DNA of 64,000 nucleotides from Phycisphaerae bacterium (GTDB taxonomy: Bacteria; Planctomycetota; Phycisphaerae; Sedimentisphaerales; Anaerobacaceae). Location: positions 1 through 64,000 of the forward strand of contig JAUWIU010000003.1 of NCBI GenBank assembly GCA_030608075.1. The letters are read 5' to 3'. Position 1 is the stretch's first letter. Each line of letters begins with the position of its first letter. Below are positions 48,171 to 55,843 of the stretch, in pieces. The translations under genes were made by a program, and so were the position numbers. The notes under the pieces are model-generated. The model had not been told where the DNA came from. It made no database searches and saw only the letters and a list, made by a program, of their open reading frames with translations.

Positions 48171-50825
48171 ATGTGGGAGTTTCAACTGCGTACAATTGAG
48201 GATTTGAGGCGGTTGAGCCATCGGCTCAATTGTCCCGTTGACGCGACAGAGGATGTTTCCATTCTTGCCGAGCCGGTGCAGGCGGCCGGATTGATGCTGC
48301 CGAATTCCTTGGCAACTCATCCTATGGAGGGCGCCGACGCAGACGCGCAGGGCCGACCGGGAAAACTTACCTTCAGGCGGTATGAGAGATTCGGCGCCGG
48401 CGGGGCCGGGCTGATATGGGCTGAAGCAACCGCGGTAGCGCCCGAAGGCAGGTCTAATCCGCGACAGTTGTGGCTCAGCAAAAATAGCAAAGAGAGCCTC
48501 GCGGCCCTGGTTAAGAAAACAAAAGACGCAGCCAGAGCCAGCGACTCGAAACACCAGCCGATTATCGTAGCCCAGTTGACACATTCGGGTAGATACAGCA
48601 GGCCCGAAGGTATTGCACATCCTCTGATTGTTCAGCGTGACCCGTACCGGGATGCTATGTGCCCACAGCAAAAGCCTGCCACCGGTGTCGCGAGTAAGCT
48701 GCCGAAGGATTGGCCTATTCTGACTGATGAAGAGCTGGAGAAACTTGTTGATGCTTATGTCACCGCAGCGAGGATTGCTTTTGAAGTTGGATTTGATGCG
48801 GTCGATATTAAGTCGTGTCATGGGTATCTGCTTAATGAGTTGTTTGCGTCTCGACAAAGAAGCGGAAAGTACGGCGGCTCATTTGAGAATCGTACGAGGC
48901 TTCTGCTCGAAATAATCGACAAAATTCGGGCCCAACTTGGCCCAGATAAGCCGATTGTAACCAGGCTCGGCATCTATGACGCCATACCATATCCGTATGG
49001 ATGGGGCGTTGACAGCAAAGATTACACCAAGCCCGATTTAACCGAGCCGAAGAAATTAATCGCCCTGCTGCAGGCCCGCGGCGTGAAGATTATCAATGTC
49101 ACCATTGCCAATCCTTACTTTAACCCGCACTATGGAAGGCCATTCAACGAGCCGATAGCCGGAGGTTACGACTCGCCTGAGCATCCGCTGGCAGGCGTGA
49201 GCAGATTGATTCGACTCGCAGGCGAAATTGAAAGAGACTTTCCCGGTATCGCCATCGTCGGCACGGGCTATAGCTGGCTGAGGACACTCCTGCCAAACGT
49301 GGCCGCCGCAAGCAAGGCAAATGGCCTGGCCACTATCATCGGACTCGGACGGATGGCCTTTGCATATCCTGATTTTGCCAGGGATATTATCACCAAAGGC
49401 CGGCTCGACCCTGACAAGGTTTGCGTTTGCTGCAGCGGGTGCACGCAGATTATGCGCGACGGCGGGATGGTAGGCTGCGTAGTGCGGGACAACGAGGTCT
49501 ACGGCCCGATTTACGAACACGGCAGATTGAGTGACAGGGATAACCTGGTCAGGCTCGCTTCAGCGTGTCGCCAGTGTCAGGAGCCAACGTGTCAGGCGGC
49601 GTGTCCGGCGGGTATGAACATATCGAGATTTATCCGACTGTTCCTGGATGGCGACGACAGGGCCGCATTCGAGGCAATGAGAGAATCGAACGTCTTTCCG
49701 GAGGTCTGTGCTTGGCTGTGTCCCGTTGAGCAGCAGTGCCAGGGTGGCTGTCTGCAGAGATTTATCGGAGACGGGCCTTTGCCGATTGCTGCCATACAAC
49801 GGTACCTTGCGCGGAAAGCTAACAGTCAGGGTTGGTCCAAGCTGCACATACCGCAACAGCCGACAGGCAGGACCGTGGCAATAATCGGAGCGGGGCCGGC
49901 CGGCATGGCATGCGCCGCGAACCTGCTCGAAAGCGGCTGCACAGTTACCATATTCGAAAAAGCCAAAGAACCGGGCGGAATGATAAAATCCGTGATTCCC
50001 ATTGACCGACAGGGACATTCGCTTGAAAATGAGATTACAGCCGTATTCAAAGACGTGCCTGCGGACAGGATGGTTTTAGAGCTTGGCAGGGAGCTGGACG
50101 AGCAATTTAATCTGGATGCGATTATCCAACAGGGCTTTGACGCGGTCTTTATCAGTATTGGCCTGCCGGGGTCGGTCACCAGCGGGGAAAATCACGACGG
50201 CTTATGGGATGCAATGGCATTTCTCGCCGCGGCAAAAGAGACGGGCAAACTCGATATCGCAGGCAAGTCCGTGGCGGTGATAGGCGGCGGAAATACCGCT
50301 ATCGACGTGGCAATCACAGCCGAGAGTCTGGGTGCTGAAGATGTATACGTAGTTTACCGCCGAAGCTTTAAGGAAATGCCGGCATGGGTCAGCCAGCGCG
50401 ACAAGGCGATGAACAGGGGCGTTCATTTTCTCATATTAACTCAACTCCTAGACTTCAACTGCGAAGCCGGCAAACTGAAAGGTATCAGAGTTTGTCCGAC
50501 TAAGCTGGGCCGACTGGATGCGTCAGGCAGACGCAGCCCCCAACCAGTTGAGGAAATGGCTTATGAGCTTGATATGGATATTGTGGTCGAAGCAATAGGT
50601 CAGAAATCCGTGGAGAATCTTGACGAGTTCCTGCCGGGTGTGGAGTTGGAAAACGGCCTGATTCAAGTAAGGCAGGACTCATGCCGGACATCAAGACGGG
50701 CCGTTTTTGCAGGCGGAGACCTTGTCCGCGGGCCATCGACCGTAGTCCAGGCCGTCGCTGATGGTATGAAGGCGGCGAAAGAAATAGAGTTTTTTTTGCA
50801 GGAGCTTGAGGAAACAAGCGAATGA
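48171..50825 (+). CDS. Old-yellow-enzyme-type reductase fused to a GltD-like Fe-S flavoprotein
   Basis: Residues ~25-400 form an FMN TIM barrel of the NADH:flavin oxidoreductase / 2,4-dienoyl-CoA-reductase family (AHPMEGADADAQGR-like start, VAQLTHSGRYSRP, FDAVDIKSCHGYLLNELFAS, NRTRLLLEIIDKIR). A cysteine cluster CVCCSGC at ~417 follows. Residues ~465-560 are a ferredoxin-like segment (CRQCQEPTCQAACPAGMNI, CAWLCPVEQQC) as in GltD and dihydropyrimidine dehydrogenase. From ~570 there is a GltD-like domain with FAD (IIGAGPAGMACA) and NAD(P) (AVIGGGNTAIDVA at ~702) sites. The enzyme should move electrons between NAD(P)H, Fe-S clusters and FMN and reduce an activated double bond. The exact substrate is unknown. 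The stop overlaps the next start (ATGA). Confidence 0.85.
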   Translation: MWEFQLRTIEDLRRLSHRLNCPVDATEDVSILAEPVQAAGLMLPNSLATHPMEGADADAQGRPGKLTFRRYERFGAGGAGLIWAEATAVAPEGRSNPRQLWLSKNSKESLAALVKKTKDAARASDSKHQPIIVAQLTHSGRYSRPEGIAHPLIVQRDPYRDAMCPQQKPATGVASKLPKDWPILTDEELEKLVDAYVTAARIAFEVGFDAVDIKSCHGYLLNELFASRQRSGKYGGSFENRTRLLLEIIDKIRAQLGPDKPIVTRLGIYDAIPYPYGWGVDSKDYTKPDLTEPKKLIALLQARGVKIINVTIANPYFNPHYGRPFNEPIAGGYDSPEHPLAGVSRLIRLAGEIERDFPGIAIVGTGYSWLRTLLPNVAAASKANGLATIIGLGRMAFAYPDFARDIITKGRLDPDKVCVCCSGCTQIMRDGGMVGCVVRDNEVYGPIYEHGRLSDRDNLVRLASACRQCQEPTCQAACPAGMNISRFIRLFLDGDDRAAFEAMRESNVFPEVCAWLCPVEQQCQGGCLQRFIGDGPLPIAAIQRYLARKANSQGWSKLHIPQQPTGRTVAIIGAGPAGMACAANLLESGCTVTIFEKAKEPGGMIKSVIPIDRQGHSLENEITAVFKDVPADRMVLELGRELDEQFNLDAIIQQGFDAVFISIGLPGSVTSGENHDGLWDAMAFLAAAKETGKLDIAGKSVAVIGGGNTAIDVAITAESLGAEDVYVVYRRSFKEMPAWVSQRDKAMNRGVHFLILTQLLDFNCEAGKLKGIRVCPTKLGRLDASGRRSPQPVEEMAYELDMDIVVEAIGQKSVENLDEFLPGVELENGLIQVRQDSCRTSRRAVFAGGDLVRGPSTVVQAVADGMKAAKEIEFFLQELEETSE

Positions 50826-52144
50826 GACATGTGAGCTTATGCTGTTTGACTTTTCTTGCAATCCTGTCACCGGCCTGGCTGTGTAAGGCCGATGAAAACC
50901 CGCGGATTGTGCCCGTTGCCAAGGCCTGGGCGAAAACCTCGATAAACGCCATTATATTCAGAGGCAGCTCAATAACAACGCACGCCGATACTCAGTATTT
51001 GGCCTTTTATGATGAGCAGGCCCGGGTTGTTCTGGCAAAGCGCAGGCTCGGAGAGACGAACTGGGAGATTCGCAAAACCCGCTGCACTGGCAATGTCCGT
51101 GACCCTCACAATTCCATTAGTATCGCCGTAGACGGCAGCGGCGTACTTCACATGTCCTGGGACCATCACGGTAATCCGCTGCGTTATTGTCAAGGCGTTA
51201 GTCCCGGCTGCCTGGAGCTAACCGACAAGATGTCGATGACCGGCCTGCGGGAGAAGAAAGTGACATATCCGGAGTTTTACAATCTTCCGGACGGTGACCT
51301 GCTCTTTCTTTATCGGGACGGCGGTTCCGGCAGGGGCGATACCGTGCTGAACCGTTATGACGTAAGAACTCGGAAGTGGGCGGTTGTTCAGCACCCGCTT
51401 ATAGACGGCCAGGGCCGGCGTAATGCCTACACAAATGGGATAGCCATTGACAGCAACGGCCTCTGGCATATCTCATGGTGCTGGCGGGAGACGCCTGACG
51501 TCGCAACAAATCATGACGTCTGCTACGCAAAGTCACCCGATGCGGGTAAAACATGGACCAAATCCACAGGCGCCGAGTATACGCTTCCAATTACCGCCGA
51601 CAGCGCAGAATGTGTCTGGCCGATAGCACAGAAAAGTGAATTGATAAATCAGTGTTCAATGGCGGTTGACTCAAAGGGCCAACCTTACATCGCAACTTAT
51701 TGGCGTAAGCCAGGCGAGAAAATCCCGCAGTACTATCTTGTTTATTGCGATGCTAAAAAGTGGAAAATCGCCCAGGTCGGTCAACACAAAACACCCTTCA
51801 CGCTTAGTGGTCGTGGCGCTAAGTATCTTCCAATGTGTCGGCCGAAAGTCCTGCTGGACTCAAGCGACCGAGTATATGTCGTTTTTTGTGACGCTGAACG
51901 CGGCAATCGCGTTTCCATAGCGGTCAGTAAAGATAAACAGCGGAAAATATGGCAAATCAAGGACCTGACCGCCCAGTCGGTCGCGCAATGGGAGCCGAGC
52001 TGCGACATCACACTGTGGCAGCGAGATAATATCCTTCATTTGTTCCTTCAGAAGGTTCACCAGAAAGAGCATGGCTTGCTTGAGGACACACCGCCTCAAA
52101 TAGTCTCTGTGTTGGAGGCAAAGCCCCAGAGGAGTCGAAAATGA
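50822..52144 (+). CDS. Exported BNR_4-type propeller protein, possible polysaccharide lyase
   Basis: Residues 1-24 form a signal peptide. The rest is a seven-bladed-type propeller of the BNR_4 group (ITTHADTQYLAFYDEQARVV, VRDPHNSISIAVDGSGVLHM, SWDHHGNPLRYC, GIAIDSNGLWHISWCW, SMAVDSKGQPYIATYWR, RPKVLLDSSDRVYVVFCDA). Some BNR_4 members are ulvan or related polysaccharide lyases (PL24/PL25), which leave unsaturated uronic acids; a His is conserved at the central DHHGNP. Assignment as a lyase is inference. It overlaps both neighbours (ATGA at each end), so production is coupled to the flavoprotein upstream and the SDR downstream. Confidence 0.75.
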   Translation: MRHVSLCCLTFLAILSPAWLCKADENPRIVPVAKAWAKTSINAIIFRGSSITTHADTQYLAFYDEQARVVLAKRRLGETNWEIRKTRCTGNVRDPHNSISIAVDGSGVLHMSWDHHGNPLRYCQGVSPGCLELTDKMSMTGLREKKVTYPEFYNLPDGDLLFLYRDGGSGRGDTVLNRYDVRTRKWAVVQHPLIDGQGRRNAYTNGIAIDSNGLWHISWCWRETPDVATNHDVCYAKSPDAGKTWTKSTGAEYTLPITADSAECVWPIAQKSELINQCSMAVDSKGQPYIATYWRKPGEKIPQYYLVYCDAKKWKIAQVGQHKTPFTLSGRGAKYLPMCRPKVLLDSSDRVYVVFCDAERGNRVSIAVSKDKQRKIWQIKDLTAQSVAQWEPSCDITLWQRDNILHLFLQKVHQKEHGLLEDTPPQIVSVLEAKPQRSRK

Positions 52145-52938
52145 GCGACAAACCCGTAGCACTAATTACAGGAGCAAGCCGTGGTATTGGAAAAGCCATC
52201 GCAAAAGAGCTGGCGTCTTTGGGCTTTGACCTGGTGGTCAATCATTTTGACGTTACCGCTAAGGGCCGGCCCGATGAATCCAAAGCAAAGCAAACTCAAA
52301 AGGAGCTTGAGCGTCTCAATACACGGTGTGAGATTTTGCGAGGCGATGTCAGCAGAGCCAAAGACCGCAGGCGCCTTGTTAAGCTGACGAAAAGTAAATT
52401 CGGCAGGTGTGATATGCTTGTCAACAACGCAGGTGTGGCGCCTGCAAAAAGGGCGGATATTCTCGAAGCAACGGAGAAAAGCTTCGACAGGGTAGTTGGG
52501 ATAAATCTCAAGGGACCGTATTTTTTGACCCAAATGGTCGCTAACTGGATGATTAAGCAGACGGAGCAATACCCGCAGCGCGCTCTGCGTATTGTCAACA
52601 TCAGCTCGATGTCAGCCTACACCAGCAGTCCCGGCCGAGGTGAATACTGCGTAAGCAAAGCAGGCGTCAGTATGATGACAAAGCTTTACGCCGATAGATT
52701 GGCCCAGTATAACATCGGAGTATTTGAAATCAGGCCCGGCATCATAGCAACTGATATGACACGCGTTGTGAAAGACAAGTACGATAAACTGATAGCCGAC
52801 GGACTGACGCCGATAAAGAGGTGGGGTCAGCCGGAAGATGTTGCCAAGGCTGTCGGGGCTGTTGCACAGGGCAGGTTCGATTTCTCCACCGGGCAGGTGA
52901 TTAACGTTGACGGCGGCTTTCACTTGAGGAGACTTTGA
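52141..52938 (+). CDS. Short-chain dehydrogenase/reductase
   Basis: A 265-residue classical SDR. The nucleotide site is ITGASRGIGKAIA, the structural motif is LVNNAGVAPA, and the catalytic Ser-Tyr-Lys set lies in NISSMSAYTSSPGRGEYCVS followed by K. The end, FSTGQVINVDGGFHLRRL, is typical of KduD/FabG-like enzymes. In a cluster with a possible lyase and a KDPG-type aldolase, the most sensible role is reduction or oxidation of a keto-deoxy-uronate (as KduD or DehR do), but this is inferred from neighbours only. The start overlaps the BNR gene stop. Confidence 0.88.
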   Translation: MSDKPVALITGASRGIGKAIAKELASLGFDLVVNHFDVTAKGRPDESKAKQTQKELERLNTRCEILRGDVSRAKDRRRLVKLTKSKFGRCDMLVNNAGVAPAKRADILEATEKSFDRVVGINLKGPYFLTQMVANWMIKQTEQYPQRALRIVNISSMSAYTSSPGRGEYCVSKAGVSMMTKLYADRLAQYNIGVFEIRPGIIATDMTRVVKDKYDKLIADGLTPIKRWGQPEDVAKAVGAVAQGRFDFSTGQVINVDGGFHLRRL

Positions 52939-52939
52939 A

Positions 52940-53734
52940 GTGCAAAACATGGACGTCAAAAATACAGTTTCGACATTACTAAAAGATGGATTCATCCTCG
53001 TTTTCAATCAGGACAAACTCAACGTAGTCAAAACCGCCGAAGCCCTGATTAACGCAGGCGTTAATAATATGGAAGTAACCTGTCGAATCAATAAACCCTT
53101 GGAGAAAATTGCCCGGCTGAGCAGGGCTCTTCCCGACTTTGTCGTTGGTGCAGCCAGTCTAATCGACTTTCCGGAAATGCTCAGTGTTTACAATAAGGCC
53201 AATCCCGAGGACCCGCAGCCCACAGTCGACCAGGTCGTAGATGCCGGTGCGAGCTATATTGTGTCGGCAGGTAACTTCAGTGACGAAAGCTACGAGAAAT
53301 TTGCCGGCACCGTTGCCATCATACCGGGATGCAGCACACCAACGGAGATTCTCGCCCAGTTTTCCAGAGGTGCGAATCTTTGTAAGGTTTTCCCTGCCAA
53401 ACAGCTCGGCGGCCCCGCATACATTAAAGCTGTCGACCCGGCAATTCACAAAACAATCAGCCTTGTGCCGACGGGAGGAACCAATGCCGCCAACATTCCA
53501 GACTACATTAACGCCGAAATCCTGGTGCTGGGCGGCTCATTTAGTATGATTGAAAAACCTGTGATGCAGAAGATTATCGACCGGCAGGACTACGACCTTT
53601 TGTCTGCACAGTTGACAAAAGTCAAGCAGTTAATCGACAAGCTGAGGGCGGAAAAATGGCCCGACATCGATTTTGCCAGTGCGCCGGTAGAGCAGGTAAG
53701 TCGAGTTACCGGCCGAAACTTTAATCTCAATTAG
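52940..53734 (+). CDS. KDPG/KHG-aldolase-family protein with a C-terminal extension
   Basis: The enzyme family splits 2-keto-3-deoxy-6-phosphogluconate or related keto-deoxy acids into pyruvate and an aldehyde through a Schiff base. Both key residues are present: Glu45 in NNMEVTCRI and Lys149 in LCKVFPAKQLGG. IIPGCSTPTEILAQF and LVPTGGTNAANIPDYI match the family. It is 264 residues where normal members have about 210; the extra residues are mainly a helical tail (SAQLTKVKQLIDKLRAEKW) and an insert near residue 88. The GTG start has GAGGAG 9 nt upstream. It lies between an SDR and a flavoprotein, fitting a (phosphorylated or free) keto-deoxy sugar acid route. No KDG kinase is in the window. 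Confidence 0.85.
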   Translation: MQNMDVKNTVSTLLKDGFILVFNQDKLNVVKTAEALINAGVNNMEVTCRINKPLEKIARLSRALPDFVVGAASLIDFPEMLSVYNKANPEDPQPTVDQVVDAGASYIVSAGNFSDESYEKFAGTVAIIPGCSTPTEILAQFSRGANLCKVFPAKQLGGPAYIKAVDPAIHKTISLVPTGGTNAANIPDYINAEILVLGGSFSMIEKPVMQKIIDRQDYDLLSAQLTKVKQLIDKLRAEKWPDIDFASAPVEQVSRVTGRNFNLN

Positions 53735-53748
53735 GGGCTGAGCAACCA

Positions 53749-55794
53749 GTGGAAACCATACACATAGCCAATCAGGAAGTTATTATCCATCGGTACAACA
53801 CGATAATCATCGGAGCAGGTGCCGCGGGGATGAACTGCGCCGTACACTTATATGAGTTTCTAAGCGACCAGGGTTTTAGGGACCCGCAGAACAAAATAGC
53901 GGTGCTAACAGCAGGGTTGTCCTTAGGGACGTCCCGCATGAGCGGTTCCGACAAGCAGACATATTACAAAATGGGTACCAGTTGCGAGATGGCCGACAGC
54001 GCCGAAGAGTTCGCGAAAACCCTGACCGCTGCGGGATGCTGTCACGGCGATTTGGCGCTGGCTGAGGCGATAGGCTCACTTCGCGAATTCTATCACCTGG
54101 TTCAGCTTGGAGTGCCGTTTCCCCACGACGCTATGGGCAGCTATATCGGCTATAAGACGGATAACGACCCTTACGAGCGGGCCACGTCCGCCGGGCCGAA
54201 AACAAGCAGATTTATGTGCGAATGCCTTCAAAGGCAGGTCGAGCGCTATGGCATCAAAATATACGACCATATCGAGGTTGCTGACTTGATAACGTGTGGT
54301 CAGGGCGACCAGAAAAGGATTGCCGGTGTGGTTGCTATCGATACAAAAGCCGTTGACAAAAACGACTATGCGATAAACGTTTTTTACTGTGCCAACCTCG
54401 TTTTGGCAGCCGGCGGGCCAGGCGAGCTTTACAAGTCCAGCGTTTACCCGAAAGGCCAGTTTGGCATCCACGGCATCGCACTCAAGGCAGGCCTGGCTTG
54501 CGAAAACCTCACCGAGTCACAGTTCGGACTGGCGAGTATAAAGTTTCGATGGAATGTATCCGGCACCTATATGCAGGCCGTTCCACGAATATTCAGCACC
54601 GACGGCGATGGAACTGATGCTCGCGAATTTCTCACCGATTTTTTCCCTGCGATGAGCAGGATGGCCACAAACATATTTCTCAAAGGCTATCAATGGCCTT
54701 TTGACCCCCAGCGCATAGAAAACGCGCAGTCTTCATTGCTCGACGTGCTTGTCTTCAACGAGACGCAAAAGGGCAGGCGGGTCTTTATGGACTTTCGCAG
54801 CAATCCAATTGGCAGCAATTCAATGCAACGGTTCGCCATTGAAGCTCTTGAGGCCGAAGCACGCGAGTATCTGGAAAAGGCCGGCGCACTTCAACGCACA
54901 CCGATAGAACGCCTGGCCCACATGAATCCGCTGGCTATCGAGATTTACAAGGACAACGGCATTGATTTATATTCCGAGCCGCTTGAAATTGCCGTTTGTG
55001 CCCAGCACAATAACGGCGGCTTCGCTGTCGACAAATGGTGGCAATCCGAGATACCGCAGACTTTTGTGATAGGCGAAATGGCAGGAACACACGGCGTCAA
55101 GCGACCGGGTGGCTCAGCGCTTAACGCCGGCCAGACGGGCGGCCTGCGTGCCGCAGAGTACATCGCGAATGTGTATGGCTTGGACCTGCCGGATTATTCA
55201 GATGCCCAGCCCGAGCTCGACCGCCGGATTACGGACTTCATCACCACGCTCGACAGGTACAAAACTGCGTCAGGTTTGCAGCCCACCGAGGTAATGGAAA
55301 CCGTTCAGAATCGAATGACCGCATCAGCGGCGCATATCAGACAATTAGAAGATGCCCGCCGGGACCTCAGGCAAGCCGTTGAGCTTTACAAGAGCATACA
55401 ACAGCTTGGCCTGAAATCGAAAACCCCAAAAGACATCGTAACTGCTGTCCAGGCCGAGTGCCTCGCTTTGACCAGCGTTGCGTACCTGAAGGCGATTGTT
55501 GAATTGCTCGGTCAGGGCGGCGGTTCCCGCGGTTCCCGCGGTTCCCATCTTGTTCTCGGCGACGATGGTATCCAGATACATCCCGACATAATTAACAAAG
55601 CAACGCACCGCCCACTCAAGTTTAAGCCGGAGAACAAAGCATTAAGAAATTCCATTTTGCGAATCCGATATGACCCGCTTGCGGCTGATTTGTTCACCGG
55701 CGAAAGCATTCCTCTGAGGAAAGCTGCGCCTGACGGAAAGGCTTTTGAGCCGGCCTGGCGAGATTATCGGGAAGGAAAAATCTACACAGATTGA
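53749..55794 (+). CDS. Fumarate-reductase/succinate-dehydrogenase-like FAD flavoprotein
   Basis: A 681-residue protein with the dinucleotide-binding start IIIGAGAAGMNCA (about residues 19-31) and, near residue 435, the flavin-closing segment FVIGEMAGTHGVKRPGGSAL followed by NAGQTGG. This is the same architecture as fumarate-reductase, aspartate-oxidase and urocanate-reductase-type flavoproteins. The C-terminal helical domain (EVMETVQNRMTASAAHIRQL) resembles that of SdhA. No partner iron-sulfur or anchor subunit is encoded, so it probably exchanges electrons with another carrier. It has no recognisable signal peptide, so a direct link to the periplasmic NapC-like protein would need a further carrier. 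Substrate unknown, likely a sugar-derived acid. A 9-bp triplet repeat lies within the gene at 55522-55548. Confidence 0.8.
   Translation: METIHIANQEVIIHRYNTIIIGAGAAGMNCAVHLYEFLSDQGFRDPQNKIAVLTAGLSLGTSRMSGSDKQTYYKMGTSCEMADSAEEFAKTLTAAGCCHGDLALAEAIGSLREFYHLVQLGVPFPHDAMGSYIGYKTDNDPYERATSAGPKTSRFMCECLQRQVERYGIKIYDHIEVADLITCGQGDQKRIAGVVAIDTKAVDKNDYAINVFYCANLVLAAGGPGELYKSSVYPKGQFGIHGIALKAGLACENLTESQFGLASIKFRWNVSGTYMQAVPRIFSTDGDGTDAREFLTDFFPAMSRMATNIFLKGYQWPFDPQRIENAQSSLLDVLVFNETQKGRRVFMDFRSNPIGSNSMQRFAIEALEAEAREYLEKAGALQRTPIERLAHMNPLAIEIYKDNGIDLYSEPLEIAVCAQHNNGGFAVDKWWQSEIPQTFVIGEMAGTHGVKRPGGSALNAGQTGGLRAAEYIANVYGLDLPDYSDAQPELDRRITDFITTLDRYKTASGLQPTEVMETVQNRMTASAAHIRQLEDARRDLRQAVELYKSIQQLGLKSKTPKDIVTAVQAECLALTSVAYLKAIVELLGQGGGSRGSRGSHLVLGDDGIQIHPDIINKATHRPLKFKPENKALRNSILRIRYDPLAADLFTGESIPLRKAAPDGKAFEPAWRDYREGKIYTD
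55522..55548 (+). repeat. Three tandem 9-bp units, GGTTCCCGC / GGTTCCCGC / GGTTCCCAT
   Basis: An in-frame microsatellite inside the flavoprotein gene, encoding GSRGSRGSH after a run of glycines. A change of one unit would insert or delete three residues without shifting the frame. It lies in the C-terminal helical domain, in a loop-like region. Confidence 0.7.
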
Positions 55795-55843
55795 CGCCTC
55801 GCCACGCCGGGCCCGCCAAACATAAGACAATGCACGCGGACCA

